From assembly GCF_013432195.1 (NCBI RefSeq), contig NZ_JACCDB010000001.1:186001-250000 (forward strand): 64,000 bases of DNA, read 5' to 3'. The position numbers and the translations under genes are program-made. Numbering within the stretch: the first letter of the stretch is position 1; each line of letters begins with the position of its first letter. Of this stretch, positions 38,953-48,334 are shown in pieces. The DNA is from Tepidicella baoligensis. Its GTDB lineage: Bacteria > Pseudomonadota > Gammaproteobacteria > Burkholderiales > Burkholderiaceae_C. Below the pieces are notes generated by a model, which was not told the DNA's origin, ran no database searches, and was given only the letters and a program-made list of their open reading frames with translations.

Positions 38953-39028
38953 GCCAGCCGCGCCGCACAGGCACGGTTTTTTTGGCACACTGTCAGTTTC
39001 TCTTGTTCCACCGCAAAAGCCCGCTGCC

Positions 39029-39334
39029 ATGACGACCTCCAAAACCGCTCCCTCCCCATCCGCAAGCCCGGTCATGAACGCCTACCGTTCCGAGCACCAG
39101 CGCGACATCGTCAACCGGCTGCGCCGCATCGAGGGGCAGGTGCGGGCCTTGGTGGAGATGGTCGAAAGCGGTCGCTCCTGCGAAGACGTGGCCCAGCAGA
39201 TGTCCGCCGCCCGCAAGGCCATGGACAAGGCCTTTTACCGCATGATGGCCTGCACGGTCCTCGAAGCCGTCAGCGGCACCGATGCCGAGGCCGACGTGGA
39301 ACGATCCACCCGCATCCTGGAAAAGTACGCCTGA
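39029..39334 (+). CDS. second DUF156 (CsoR/RcnR/FrmR-family) repressor
   Basis: Helical repressor of 101 residues, or 86 if ATG 39074 is used; the first 15 residues are a Ser/Pro-rich extension. Core motifs are [22 protein letters not shown] (C51) and FYRMMACTV (C75). The C-x23-C spacing and the surrounding AARKAxDKxF block are the same as in the repressor of the persulfide dioxygenase operon, so the two are close paralogues. No obvious target gene is adjacent: an NDUFA9-like gene precedes it and cca follows after 25 bases. The inducer is unknown. Confidence 0.85.
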   Translation: MTTSKTAPSPSASPVMNAYRSEHQRDIVNRLRRIEGQVRALVEMVESGRSCEDVAQQMSAARKAMDKAFYRMMACTVLEAVSGTDAEADVERSTRILEKYA

Positions 39335-39359
39335 TCCAAGCCTGCCCGGCTCAAGCGTC

Positions 39360-40676
39360 ATGGACATTTACCTGGTCGGTGGCGCCGTGCGCGACGGCCT
39401 GCTCGGCCACTTCCACACCCCTTACCGTCTGCCCGACGGCAGCCCACACGCCGACCGGGACTGGGTGGTCGTGGGGGCCACGCCCGAGGCCATGGTGGCG
39501 AGCGGCTTTCTGCCAGTGGGGCGCGACTTTCCGGTCTTCCTGCACCCCGAAACGCGGGAGGAATATGCGCTCGCTCGCACCGAGCGCAAGACGGCGCGCG
39601 GCTATCACGGTTTCGCCTTCAGCGCTCACCCCGATGTCACCCTCGAAGAAGACCTGGCCCGGCGCGACCTCACCATCAACGCCATGGCAGTGCCTGCCGA
39701 CGCACTCGATGGGCAGGGCTGCTTCGATCCGCAGAGTCCGGCACTGATCGACCCTTACGGTGGCCGGCGCGACCTCGCCGCCAAGGTGCTGCGCCACGTG
39801 ACGGACGCCTTCGTGGAAGACCCGGTGCGCATCCTGCGCATGGCCCGCTTTGCGGCACGCTGGCCGGATTTCACCGTCGCCCCTGAAACCCTGGCACTGA
39901 TGCGCGAGATGGTGAGCCACGGCGAGGTGGACCACCTGGTACCAGAACGGGTCTGGCAGGAACTCGCTCGCGGGCTCATGGAAACCCGCCCCTCCCGTAT
40001 GCTGGAAGTGCTGCGCGACTGCGGGGCGTTGCGTGTGCTGCTGCCCGAGGTGGACCGGCTCTGGGGCGTGCCCCAGCGGGCCGACTACCATCCAGAAGTG
40101 GATACCGGTGTGCACCTGGGCATGGTGCTCGACATGGCGGCGCGATTGCAGGCCCCACTGACGGTGCGCTATGCCTGCCTGTGCCACGACCTGGGCAAAG
40201 GAACCACGCCTGCGCATATGCTGCCGCGCCATATCGGCCACGAAGAGCGCAGCGCTCGGCTCGCCCGCCGCCTTGGCGAACGCTGGCGTGTGCCGCGTGA
40301 TTGCCGTGAGCTGGCCGAGGTGGTGGCCCGAGAACACGGCCATATCCACCAAAGCCTGACCTTGGGCGCCGATGCGGTGTTGCGGTTGCTACAGCGGTGC
40401 GACGCGCTGCGCCGCCCCGAGCGTTTTCAGGAGGTGCTACAAGCCTGCGAAGCCGATGCACGCGGCCGGCTCGGGCACAGCGAAGACGCCTACCCCCAGG
40501 CACAACGCCTGGCATCGGCCCTGCGAGCGGCACTGTCGGTGGACACCGCGCCGATCGCCGCGGCGCTGCAACGTCAGGCAAACGCCCCATCCCAAGTGGG
40601 ACCGGCCATCGCCCAAGCCGTGGCGCAGGCGCGTGCGCGTGCCATTGCCCATACCCTGGGCGGTGCGGCCGACTGA
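39360..40676 (+). CDS. cca: CCA tRNA nucleotidyltransferase/phosphohydrolase
   Basis: Adds or repairs the 3' CCA of tRNAs. The 438-residue product begins with the nucleotidyltransferase head ([20 protein letters not shown]), then [10 protein letters not shown] and the [12 protein letters not shown] neck. A C-terminal HD domain (CHDLGKG, REHGHIH) gives the extra 2',3'-cyclic phosphodiesterase/phosphatase activities of the proteobacterial type. The 39360 start is supported by the conserved N-terminus. It converges on trxC with a 31-base gap. Confidence 0.95.
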   Translation: MDIYLVGGAVRDGLLGHFHTPYRLPDGSPHADRDWVVVGATPEAMVASGFLPVGRDFPVFLHPETREEYALARTERKTARGYHGFAFSAHPDVTLEEDLARRDLTINAMAVPADALDGQGCFDPQSPALIDPYGGRRDLAAKVLRHVTDAFVEDPVRILRMARFAARWPDFTVAPETLALMREMVSHGEVDHLVPERVWQELARGLMETRPSRMLEVLRDCGALRVLLPEVDRLWGVPQRADYHPEVDTGVHLGMVLDMAARLQAPLTVRYACLCHDLGKGTTPAHMLPRHIGHEERSARLARRLGERWRVPRDCRELAEVVAREHGHIHQSLTLGADAVLRLLQRCDALRRPERFQEVLQACEADARGRLGHSEDAYPQAQRLASALRAALSVDTAPIAAALQRQANAPSQVGPAIAQAVAQARARAIAHTLGGAAD

Positions 40677-40707
40677 GCCACGCCACAGCGTGCCCGCCCA
40701 CTTCGGT

Positions 40708-41154
40708 TCAACGGGCCTGTGCATGCGCCTGCGCCCAGCGCACGATGTCGCCCTGCCCCATCGCGCCCGCCTGCCGCGCAACCGCCTGACCCCCAACGAA
40801 CAGCATCAATGTGGGAATGCTGCGGATCTGGTAACGCAAGGCCAGACCTTGCGCCTCTTCCGTGTTCACCTTGGCCAAGCGAAAACGAGGCTCGAGCTGG
40901 CGGGCGGCCGCCTCGAAGGCCGGAGCCATCATGCGGCAAGGGCCGCACCAGGGTGCCCAGAAGTCCACCAACAACGGCACATCGCTGCGTGTCACATGCC
41001 GATCGAAGGCTTGCTCGTCCAGAGCCAGCGGCTGCCCGGTGAACAGCGGTTGGTGGCAGCGGCCGCAATCCGGGGCACGCTCCAGATGATCTGGCGCGAC
41101 CCGGTTCGTGGTGTGGCAATGGGGGCAAACGATGTGCAGGAAGGGGGCAGTCAT
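40708..41154 (-). CDS. trxC: thioredoxin 2 (TrxC) with zinc ribbon
   Basis: Cytoplasmic disulfide reductase of 148 residues. An N-terminal zinc ribbon has the pairs CPHC and CGRC. It is followed by a thioredoxin domain with active site WAPWCGPC and the cis-proline in IRSIPTLMLF. ATG 41154 has a GAAAG six bases upstream; a second ATG two codons earlier is less well placed. It lies downstream of the DUF2905 and MidA-like genes on the same strand. Confidence 0.94.
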   Translation of the reverse strand: MTAPFLHIVCPHCHTTNRVAPDHLERAPDCGRCHQPLFTGQPLALDEQAFDRHVTRSDVPLLVDFWAPWCGPCRMMAPAFEAAARQLEPRFRLAKVNTEEAQGLALRYQIRSIPTLMLFVGGQAVARQAGAMGQGDIVRWAQAHAQAR

Positions 41155-41226
41155 AGACATCTTTCAAACGCAACTGCCATCCACATGCGGTTGGGGGGAT
41201 CGGATTTCAAGATACCCCCATACGTA

Positions 41227-41421
41227 TCAAATCAACTTGCTGATGCCGCTCGCCACCATGCTCAGCAACAAGGTGGTGGTCACGGGCAAAAACCATTCCC
41301 GCCCAAAGGCGCGGAAACGAAAATCCCCCGGGAGTTTGCCGAAGCCCAGCTTCTGCAGCAGCGGCGTGAACCAGCTGATCAGGAGCAGGGCCAGAAAAAT
41401 GACGATCATCCAGCGAATCAT
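41227..41421 (-). CDS. small DUF2905 membrane protein
   Basis: Protein of 64 residues with one helix near the N-terminus (about residues 4-22) and one at the C-terminus (about 45-62). Between them stands the conserved KLPGDFRFRAFGREWFLPV segment that marks the DUF2905 family. Function unknown. ATG 41421 has GAGGG nine bases upstream. It follows the MidA-like methyltransferase by 12 bases. Confidence 0.82.
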   Translation of the reverse strand: MIRWMIVIFLALLLISWFTPLLQKLGFGKLPGDFRFRAFGREWFLPVTTTLLLSMVASGISKLI

Positions 41422-41433
41422 GGACACGGGCCC

Positions 41434-42603
41434 TCACAAGGTATGGGTGCGGTCGCCCCGGGCAAAGCCCATGGGCAGCCATCCCTCGGCGCTGGCCATG
41501 GGCGCCAGGGCCAGCACCTTGAACAACTCGCCCATCTCATGCTCATGCACCAGGCGCGCGAGCCCGGCACGCTCGGCCATGGGCGCCTGGGCCGCCAATT
41601 CCAACAAGCCGGCGTTGAGCAGAAAGCGCCCCTGGCTGGTATAGCCCATCACCTGCAGCCCCGCTTCCTGGGCTGCCAGCGCCACGCCCGTGAAATTGAC
41701 ATGGGCCGTGATGTCCTTCAGCCCGACATCGGCCAGCGGATCGGCGTCGCTGCGGTGCAGACGGTGGCACATGAGTGTGCCCATGTGGCGCTGTGGGTGG
41801 TAGTACTCCGTTTCGGGAAAACCGTAATCGATGAAAAAGGCCGCCCCGCGCCTCCAGTGGTCGGCCAGCGTACGGATGAACGCCTCGGCCTGCGGGTGGA
41901 TTTCGGTCAGGTAGTCGTGCGCCCCCGGCACGTCGGCCGGTGGTCGCAGCGGCGTCGGCCTATCCGCCCAGACCAGTTCCTCTGGGCGACCATGGGTGGC
42001 AGGGCGAATCGCCACGCCCCGTTCGTACCAGACGCCGCCGGAGCGCTTCAAGAGCTGCACCGGCATGGCGTCGAGCACCTCGTTGCCGAGCACCACGCCC
42101 TCCAGTCGCCCCGGCAGGGCTGATGCCCATTGCACCCGGTCGCCCCAGGCCGCCAGACGCTGCTGCTGGCGCTGACGCAGGACACCCGAAAGATCGACGA
42201 TGGTGTAGCGCCGCCACGGCACGCCATCGGCCTGCAGTTGGGTGAGCACCTGCTCGGCCAGCGCGCCACTGCCCGCGCCAAACTCCCAAACCTCATCGGT
42301 GCCAGTGGCCTGCAGGGCCTGGCCGACCTGCCGCCCCAACGTGCGGCCAAACCAAGGCGAGAGCTCGGGCGCCGTGACGAAGTCGCTACCGCTGAGGGGC
42401 AGCGCACCAAACTTGACCAGGCCGTTGGCGTAATAACCCAGGCCCGGGGTGTACAAGGCCAGGGCCATGAAGCGGTCGAACGGCAGCCACCCCCCGGCCT
42501 CGTGACAGGCCTGGACGATCACTGACCGCAGCTCGCCTCCCCCGTCGCTGGGGGGGACCGGTAAAATTTCGGCTTTTGAGTCCACCCGCGGATTGTCCTC
42601 CAT
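41434..42603 (-). CDS. SAM-dependent methyltransferase, MidA/NDUFAF7 family
   Basis: Class I methyltransferase of 389 residues related to mitochondrial NDUFAF7/MidA, which methylates an arginine of a complex I subunit. Marks are FMALALYTPGLGYYANG, DFVTAPELSPWFG, the SAM loop EFGAGSGALAEQVL and IDYGFPETEYYHPQR. The bacterial substrate is not established. The start at 42603 shares the palindrome CATG with the start of the divergent SDR gene; a GTG at 42585 is an alternative. Confidence 0.88.
   Translation of the reverse strand: MEDNPRVDSKAEILPVPPSDGGGELRSVIVQACHEAGGWLPFDRFMALALYTPGLGYYANGLVKFGALPLSGSDFVTAPELSPWFGRTLGRQVGQALQATGTDEVWEFGAGSGALAEQVLTQLQADGVPWRRYTIVDLSGVLRQRQQQRLAAWGDRVQWASALPGRLEGVVLGNEVLDAMPVQLLKRSGGVWYERGVAIRPATHGRPEELVWADRPTPLRPPADVPGAHDYLTEIHPQAEAFIRTLADHWRRGAAFFIDYGFPETEYYHPQRHMGTLMCHRLHRSDADPLADVGLKDITAHVNFTGVALAAQEAGLQVMGYTSQGRFLLNAGLLELAAQAPMAERAGLARLVHEHEMGELFKVLALAPMASAEGWLPMGFARGDRTHTL
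42562..42567 (+). promoter_or_regulatory. possible -10 box (TAAAAT) for the SDR-folB genes
   Basis: TAAAAT (five of six) stands 35 bases before the SDR start, inside the 5' part of the divergent methyltransferase gene. No convincing -35 box was seen. Confidence 0.3.
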
Positions 42604-43381
42604 GTCCTCCCCCGACCCGAAGCGCACCGTGCTCGTCACCGGTGCCGGCAAGCGCCTGGGGCGAGAGATCGCCCTGAACCTGGCCCAGGCTGGCTGGCAG
42701 GTGGCCGTGCACTACCGACACTCGGTCCGCGAAGCCCAAGCAACGGTCCGGGACTGTCAGGCGCTGGGCGTGGACAGCGAGCCCTTTGCCGCCGACCTGG
42801 GAGACGAAGCCGCTTGCCGCGCCCTGGTGCCGGCCGTGGTGGCGCGGTTCGGGCGCCTGGATGCGGTGATCAACAGCGCATCCACCTTTGAGCACGACAG
42901 CGCGCAAACCTTCTCCTTCGCCGCGATGGATACCCATCTGCGTGCGAACACCGGTGCGGCCATCGTCCTGGCCCAGAGCCTGCACACCCACCTGCTGCAG
43001 CGCTGCCCGGGCAAGGCGGCCGTGGGCACCGTGGTGAACCTGCTGGACCAGAAACTCTGGAACATGAACCCGGACTTCTTCAGCTACACCCTCTCGAAGG
43101 CGGCACTGGAAGCCGCCACCACCATGCTGGCCATGGCACTGGCACCGGCGATGCGGGTGGTGGGCGTGGCCCCGGGCCTGACCCTGACCAGCCACATGCT
43201 CAGCGACGAGAAATTCCAACAACTGCATCGTCAATCGCCTTTGGGCCGCTCGTCCACCCCCCAGGATGTGGCGGCCACCGTCCGCTTCGCGCTGGACAAC
43301 CGCTCCCTCACCGGAACCACGCTGCTGGTCGACGGCGGCCAGCATCTTATGCGCTTCGAGCGTGATTTCTCGCTCATGTAA
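42602..43381 (+). CDS. short-chain dehydrogenase, pteridine reductase/FolM-like
   Basis: Classical SDR of 259 residues. The dinucleotide motif is TGAGKRLGREIA, with the arginine typical of NADPH-preferring pteridine reductases. It also has NSAS and the YTLSK catalytic pair after DQKLWNMNPDFFS, a segment like that of PTR1/FolM. The next gene, 27 bases on, is folB, which supports a role in reduced pterin (tetrahydrofolate or tetrahydromonapterin) metabolism. The start overlaps the divergent methyltransferase start by two bases. Confidence 0.8.
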   Translation: MSSPDPKRTVLVTGAGKRLGREIALNLAQAGWQVAVHYRHSVREAQATVRDCQALGVDSEPFAADLGDEAACRALVPAVVARFGRLDAVINSASTFEHDSAQTFSFAAMDTHLRANTGAAIVLAQSLHTHLLQRCPGKAAVGTVVNLLDQKLWNMNPDFFSYTLSKAALEAATTMLAMALAPAMRVVGVAPGLTLTSHMLSDEKFQQLHRQSPLGRSSTPQDVAATVRFALDNRSLTGTTLLVDGGQHLMRFERDFSLM

Positions 43382-43408
43382 ACCTCCTCCGATCGCATAC
43401 CGCCCAAC

Positions 43409-43819
43409 ATGAGCCCTCCCAAGTCTCACCCTTATGCCCTGCGCGGCCTGCACAGCGGTGCCGGCACGCAGATCCTCACCCTCACCGGCCTGCGTTTCAA
43501 TGCCAACCTCGGCATCCTGGACCACGAGAAAACCGGGCCACAACCGATCCAGGTCGATGCCGAACTCAACCAGGGCACCCAGCCGCTGATCCCGCATGAC
43601 GACGACATCAGCCACGTCCTCGACTACCGCAAGGTGCGTCAGATCATCATCGACGAATGCACCGCCGAACACGTGAACCTGCTGGAGAGCCTGATCGGCA
43701 AGCTGGCCCATCGGCTCATGCAGCTGCCGGGGGTGATCGGCGTGCGCGTCAAGATCGCCAAGCTGGAAATCTTTGACGACTGCGAAGTGGCCATCCGCAT
43801 GGAAAGCGGGCAGTGGTGA
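43409..43819 (+). CDS. folB: dihydroneopterin aldolase
   Basis: Enzyme of folate synthesis that cleaves or epimerises 7,8-dihydroneopterin. The 136-residue product has a family core GLRFNANLGILDHEK, then LDYRKVRQII with the active tyrosine and VRVKIAKLEIF with the active lysine. An 18-residue N-terminal extension precedes the core. The FolB versus FolX choice is not certain. It lies between the FolM-like reductase and ttcA. Confidence 0.85.
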   Translation: MSPPKSHPYALRGLHSGAGTQILTLTGLRFNANLGILDHEKTGPQPIQVDAELNQGTQPLIPHDDDISHVLDYRKVRQIIIDECTAEHVNLLESLIGKLAHRLMQLPGVIGVRVKIAKLEIFDDCEVAIRMESGQW

Positions 43820-43837
43820 CCCCCGAAGGAATACAAC

Positions 43838-44806
43838 ATGACCACCGACACCCACGCACAAGCCCCCTCACAAGCCCCTGTCGCTGCCACCATCGAAGCC
43901 TCTGTGGACGCCAAAAAAGCACTGAAGATCGAGCGCGAAGACCACAAGCTCGAAAAGCGCCTCTGCCGTCAGGTGGGCGAAGCCATCGCCGACTACCGCA
44001 TGATCAATGCCGGCGACCGGGTGATGGTCTGTCTGTCGGGCGGCAAGGACAGCTACACCCTGCTCGACATCCTGATGAAATTGCGCCAACGCGCCCCGAT
44101 CGACTTCGAGCTGGTGGCCGTGAATCTGGACCAGAAGCAGCCGGGCTTTCCGGCCCACGTGCTCCCCGAGTACCTGAGCCAACTCGGCATTCCGTTCCAC
44201 ATCGAGACGCAGGACACCTACAGCGTCGTCAAGAAGGTGATTCCCGAAGGCAAGACCATGTGCAGCCTGTGCAGCCGGCTGCGCCGGGGGATTCTGTACA
44301 AGGTGGCGCGCGAACTGGGCTGCAACAAGATCGCGCTGGGCCACCACCGCGACGACATGCTGCAGACCCTGTTCCTCAACATGTTCTTCGGCGCCAAGCT
44401 CAAAGGCATGCCGGCCAAGCTGGTGAGCGACAACGGCGAGTTCATGGTGATCCGCCCGCTGGCCTATGTGGCCGAGAAGGACATCATCCGCTGGGCGCAG
44501 GTGCAGCAATACCCCATCATCCCCTGCACGCTGTGCGGCAGCCAGGACAACCTGCAGCGCGTGCAGGTGGGCAACATGCTGCGCGAGTGGGACAAGAAAT
44601 TCCCAGGCCGGCTCGACAACATGCTCAAGGCGCTGCAAAACGTGGTGCCCAGCCACTTGATGGATCGGCAACTGTTCCCGTTCGAGACCCTGCAAACCAC
44701 CGGCGTGGCCGACGACAACGGGGACACCGCCTTTGACGAGGAACCCTTGCCCACGGCCCCGACTCTACCCGCTGAACAGGTCATCGCCCTGACCCCGTCG
44801 CACTGA
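43838..44806 (+). CDS. ttcA: tRNA 2-thiocytidine(32) synthetase
   Basis: Installs the 2-thio group on cytidine 32 of some tRNAs. The 322-residue product has the ATP-pyrophosphatase P-loop SGGKDS at residues 67-72. Cysteine pairs CSLC and CTLC hold the [4Fe-4S] cluster, and [18 protein letters not shown] is the family signature. Both ends are variable, alanine-rich at the N-terminus and proline/threonine-rich at the C-terminus. It starts 18 bases after folB. Confidence 0.95.
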   Translation: MTTDTHAQAPSQAPVAATIEASVDAKKALKIEREDHKLEKRLCRQVGEAIADYRMINAGDRVMVCLSGGKDSYTLLDILMKLRQRAPIDFELVAVNLDQKQPGFPAHVLPEYLSQLGIPFHIETQDTYSVVKKVIPEGKTMCSLCSRLRRGILYKVARELGCNKIALGHHRDDMLQTLFLNMFFGAKLKGMPAKLVSDNGEFMVIRPLAYVAEKDIIRWAQVQQYPIIPCTLCGSQDNLQRVQVGNMLREWDKKFPGRLDNMLKALQNVVPSHLMDRQLFPFETLQTTGVADDNGDTAFDEEPLPTAPTLPAEQVIALTPSH

Positions 44807-44813
44807 TTGCCGC

Positions 44814-45464
44814 ATGCCACACCTTCGCCGAACCGACCCGATACGACCGGCGCTGATCGCGCTGGGCATGGCCTTGGCTTTGGCGCTAGGCGGTTGTGCC
44901 AGCGTGATCCGGCTGGACAACGACGTGCAAAGCTATCCGCAATGGCAAGAGGGACAGAACCCCGCCCCCGGAGACGGTTTCCGCTTCGATCGCCTGCCCT
45001 CCCAGCAGGCGCACGACGAGGCGCAGCGCCAACTCGAATCCCTGGTGGCCGAACGGCTCATCGAGAAGGGGCTGGTACACCAGCCTGAACCCGCCGAAAC
45101 GGCTAAGTGGTCGGTTGAAGTGAGCGCCCGCTCTCAACGCTTTCTCTATGGTCCGGGGGGAAGTCCCTACAGTCCCTGGCCCGGCCCCGGCCTCGCAGGG
45201 CGGGACTACGTGGTCACGGGCAGTGGCCAGGTGGTGTGGATGCCCTGGGGTTGGTGGACGCCGCCGCCTCACTACCAGCGGGAGCTGTCGGTCATCGTGC
45301 GCGACCGGCGCACCGGCCGGGCGGTGTACGAGAGTCGGGCTGCCCACGATGGTCCCTGGGCCGACCATCCACGCCTCTGGGAGGCCCTGGCACAAGCCGC
45401 ATTGGACGGGTTCCCGACCCCGCCCCCGGGCCCCCGGCGTGTCGTGATCGAAGTCCCGCGCTGA
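44814..45464 (+). CDS. DUF4136-type lipoprotein
   Basis: Predicted lipoprotein of 216 residues: a membrane-spanning signal ends in the lipobox LGGC near residue 28. The body resembles DUF4136 proteins, which occur in outer-membrane lipoproteins of unknown role. It has a glycine/proline/tryptophan-rich stretch (YGPGGSPYSPWPGPG, MPWGWWTPPP). It starts seven bases after ttcA and converges on cheV. Confidence 0.78.
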   Translation: MPHLRRTDPIRPALIALGMALALALGGCASVIRLDNDVQSYPQWQEGQNPAPGDGFRFDRLPSQQAHDEAQRQLESLVAERLIEKGLVHQPEPAETAKWSVEVSARSQRFLYGPGGSPYSPWPGPGLAGRDYVVTGSGQVVWMPWGWWTPPPHYQRELSVIVRDRRTGRAVYESRAAHDGPWADHPRLWEALAQAALDGFPTPPPGPRRVVIEVPR

Positions 45465-45473
45465 CCGCGGGTC

Positions 45474-46454
45474 TCAGGCCGTCACGGCTTCGTAGCGGGC
45501 CAGCACCTGGCGCAGCACATCGGCCAGTTCCTTGGCCGCGAACTTGGCCACGTAGGCATCGGCGCCAGCGCTGCGCACATGGTTCTCGTTGGTGTCGCCG
45601 GTCAGTGAGGAGTGAATCACCACCGGCACGCCTCGCATGGTCACGTCGCGCTTGATGTTGCGCGTCAGCGTGAAGCCGTCCATTTCGGGCATTTCCAAGT
45701 CGGTCAGCACCACCGCCACCCGGTCGTGCAGGGGCTGCCCGGCTTTCTGACACTCTGCCGCGATCGCCTGCAGCCGGCTCCAGGCCTCCTGGCCGGTCTT
45801 GTACATTTCGAACGGCAGCCCCAAAGCCTTGAGCTCCTGTTCGATCATGCTGCGGGCCACGTAAGAATCGTCGGCCGCGACCACGACCGATCCCGGCCGA
45901 ATCTTCACCGTCGGGCCCACCGCTTGAGCCTTCACCTCCACATCCTGGCTGGGCAAGATGCGCTGGAGAATGGACTCCACATCCAGGATCTGAGCGAGAC
46001 GGGTGGTGTTCTGGTCCCCGTCGAGGCGGGCAATGCTGGTCACGTAGCCTCGGGCCATGGAATCGTCGGCCGACAGGATTTGATTCCAGTCGAGCCGCAC
46101 GATATCCTCCACAGACTCGGCCGCAAAAGCCTGGGTGGTCCGGGCGTACTCGGTCACCAACATGATGTTGAGCCCGGTCTTGGGTACACACCCCACCACG
46201 GCGGGCAGATCGATGACCGGAATCACCTGCCCCCGCAGGTTCACCACCCCCAACACGTGCGGGGGCGAACCGGCCATGGCGGTGACCTCGGGCATGGCGA
46301 CAATCTCGCGGATCTTGAACACATTGATACCAAACAGCTCCGATCGATCGCTGCCGGGCGCTTCACCCAGGCGAAACAACAGCATCTCGAACTTGTTGGA
46401 CCCTGTGAGGTTGGTGCGTTCGTCGATGTCTTTCTGGAGGGAGGATGCACTCAT
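45474..46454 (-). CDS. cheV: chemotaxis coupling protein CheV
   Basis: Scaffold that joins chemoreceptors to the CheA kinase and can be phosphorylated. The 326-residue product has a CheW-like domain (about residues 20-170, VVNLRGQVIPVIDL) and a receiver domain (about 185-320). The phosphorylatable aspartate is in VVLTDLEMPEMDG. ATG 46454 follows AGGAG by five bases, which decides the start. It stands alone here, with no other chemotaxis gene near. Confidence 0.94.
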   Translation of the reverse strand: MSASSLQKDIDERTNLTGSNKFEMLLFRLGEAPGSDRSELFGINVFKIREIVAMPEVTAMAGSPPHVLGVVNLRGQVIPVIDLPAVVGCVPKTGLNIMLVTEYARTTQAFAAESVEDIVRLDWNQILSADDSMARGYVTSIARLDGDQNTTRLAQILDVESILQRILPSQDVEVKAQAVGPTVKIRPGSVVVAADDSYVARSMIEQELKALGLPFEMYKTGQEAWSRLQAIAAECQKAGQPLHDRVAVVLTDLEMPEMDGFTLTRNIKRDVTMRGVPVVIHSSLTGDTNENHVRSAGADAYVAKFAAKELADVLRQVLARYEAVTA

Positions 46455-46546
46455 GTTGACTCCTGTCCGGCCGCGGCGATGTGCCGGCCTCGTTACCATT
46501 CTAGGATGAGAACACCCGATTCCGATTCCCCCATGGAGGACTAGGC

Positions 46547-47194
46547 GTGCACTGCACTCGCATTGTGGCGATCCGGCATGGCGAAACCGCCTGGAACCGC
46601 GACACCCGCATTCAGGGACACATGGACATCCCGCTCAACGAGACCGGCCACTGGCAGGCGCGCCGCACCGCCGAAGCGCTGCGCGCAGAGGACGTGGCCG
46701 CCATCTACGCCAGCGATCTCAGCCGTGCGCACCAGACGGCCAGCGCCATCGCCGAAGCGCTCGGCCAGCCCGTACGGCACCACACGGGTTTGCGCGAACG
46801 TGGCTTCGGGGTATTCGAGGGCAAGACTTGGGCGGAAATCGAGGTTGAGCATCCGCACGTTGCGCAGGCTTGGCGGCAGCGCATCCCGGCATTCGCCCCG
46901 CAAGGTGGCGAATCGCTGCTGATGCTGCGCGATCGGGTGGAACAGACCATCCATGAGCTGGCGCGCCGGCATCTGGGTGAACAGATCGTGGTGGTGGCGC
47001 ACGGCGGGGTACTGGACATGCTGTACCGCGCCGCCACCCGCATGGACTTGCAGGCCCCCCGGACCTGGACGCTGGCCAATGCGAGCATCAACCGGGTGCT
47101 GTGGTCCAGCGAAGGGTTGAGCCTGGTCGGCTGGGGGGATACCGCCCATTTGCAAACCGAACCAGGCGCCGTGCTGGACGAACGCCTGGCATGA
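46547..47194 (+). CDS. histidine phosphatase family protein (phosphoglycerate mutase-like)
   Basis: Branch 1 histidine phosphatase of 215 residues. The catalytic motif is AIRHGETAWN, with RIQGHMDIPLNETG, ASDLSRAHQTA, the acid/base glutamate in LRERGFGVFEG and the second histidine in VVAHGGVLDML. Similar to GpmB/CobC-type enzymes; it may be a cofactor-dependent mutase or a broad phosphatase. The GTG start at 46547 is supported by GGAGG eight to nine bases upstream. Confidence 0.9.
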   Translation: MHCTRIVAIRHGETAWNRDTRIQGHMDIPLNETGHWQARRTAEALRAEDVAAIYASDLSRAHQTASAIAEALGQPVRHHTGLRERGFGVFEGKTWAEIEVEHPHVAQAWRQRIPAFAPQGGESLLMLRDRVEQTIHELARRHLGEQIVVVAHGGVLDMLYRAATRMDLQAPRTWTLANASINRVLWSSEGLSLVGWGDTAHLQTEPGAVLDERLA

Positions 47195-47209
47195 CCTTCT
47201 TTCTGACAG

Positions 47210-47227
47210 GCAGCGGCTCCGCGCTGC
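47210..47227. terminator. hairpin between convergent genes
   Basis: Perfect stem GCAGCG/CGCTGC with a six-base loop in the 62-base gap between the phosphatase and ruvB stops. CTTTC and GAAAG further out could extend it. Neither side has a T-run, so any terminator activity would be weak or factor-dependent. Confidence 0.3.
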
Positions 47228-47256
47228 GGCTGAAAGCACCGGCTGGGTCGAACCGA

Positions 47257-48312
47257 TCACAAGCCGAACAGCCCGCCTTCCGACACGGGCGGCTGCAGCC
47301 CCAGGTGGCGGAACGCCGCCAGCGTGGCCACCCGACCGCGCGGGGTGCGCTGCAGGTAGCCCTGCTGGATCAGGTAAGGCTCGATCACGTCCTCGATGGT
47401 GTCGCGCTCCTCGCCAATGCTGGCCGCGATGTTGTCCAGCCCCACCGGACCGCCGTCGAATTTGTGGATCACCGCTTCCAGCAGCTTGCGGTCCATCAGG
47501 TCGAAGCCCTGTGGATCGACATCCAGCATCGCCAGGGCCTTGTTCGCCATCTCCAGCGTGATGGTTCCGGTGCCCTTGACCTCGGCGTAGTCGCGCACCC
47601 GGCGCAGCAGCCGATTGGCGATGCGGGGGGTCCCGCGCGAGCGGCGCGCGATCTCGAACGCCCCTTCCGGCTCGATCGGAGCCGCGAGCAGGCCGGCACT
47701 GCGCCGCACGATGCTGGCGAGTTCGTCTGGCGTATAGAACTCCAGCCGCCCCACGATGCCGAACCGGTCGCGCAACGGGTTGGTGAGCATGCCGGCGCGG
47801 GTGGTGGCGCCCACCAGCGTGAAGGGCTGCAGGTCCAGCTTGATGCTGCGCGCTGCAGGCCCTTCGCCGATCATGATGTCGATCTGGTAGTCCTCCAGTG
47901 CGGGGTAAAGGATTTCCTCCACCACCGGGCTGAGCCGGTGGATTTCGTCGATGAACAGCACATCGTTGGGCTCCAGGTTGGTCAGCAAGGCCGCCAGGTC
48001 TTTGGGCTTTTCCAGCACCGGTCCGCTGGTTTGGCGCAAATTGACACCCAGTTCGTGTGCGATGATGTGCGATAACGTGGTTTTCCCCAAACCGGGCGGA
48101 CCAAACAACAGCACGTGGTCCAGCGCTTCCTGGCGCTTCTTGGCCGCCCCAATGAAAATTTCCAGTTGCTCACGCACCTTGGCCTGGCCCACGTATTCGG
48201 TCAGGCCTTTGGGACGGAGTGCACGCTCCAGCGCCTCTTCGCGGCTGCTTTCAGGCACGGCAGACACCATGCGCTTGGGTGCGGGGGCAAAGTCGTCGGT
48301 TTCTATGGCCAT
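47257..48312 (-). CDS. ruvB: Holliday junction branch-migration ATPase RuvB
   Basis: Hexameric AAA+ motor that drives branch migration of Holliday junctions with RuvA. The 351-residue product has Walker [10 protein letters not shown], Walker [10 protein letters not shown], sensor GATTRAGML and arginine finger region NPLRDRFG, plus a C-terminal winged helix. It lies 22 bases downstream of ruvA. Confidence 0.97.
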   Translation of the reverse strand: MAIETDDFAPAPKRMVSAVPESSREEALERALRPKGLTEYVGQAKVREQLEIFIGAAKKRQEALDHVLLFGPPGLGKTTLSHIIAHELGVNLRQTSGPVLEKPKDLAALLTNLEPNDVLFIDEIHRLSPVVEEILYPALEDYQIDIMIGEGPAARSIKLDLQPFTLVGATTRAGMLTNPLRDRFGIVGRLEFYTPDELASIVRRSAGLLAAPIEPEGAFEIARRSRGTPRIANRLLRRVRDYAEVKGTGTITLEMANKALAMLDVDPQGFDLMDRKLLEAVIHKFDGGPVGLDNIAASIGEERDTIEDVIEPYLIQQGYLQRTPRGRVATLAAFRHLGLQPPVSEGGLFGL

Positions 48313-48334
48313 GGATGCCCTCTACAGTCGCGCC

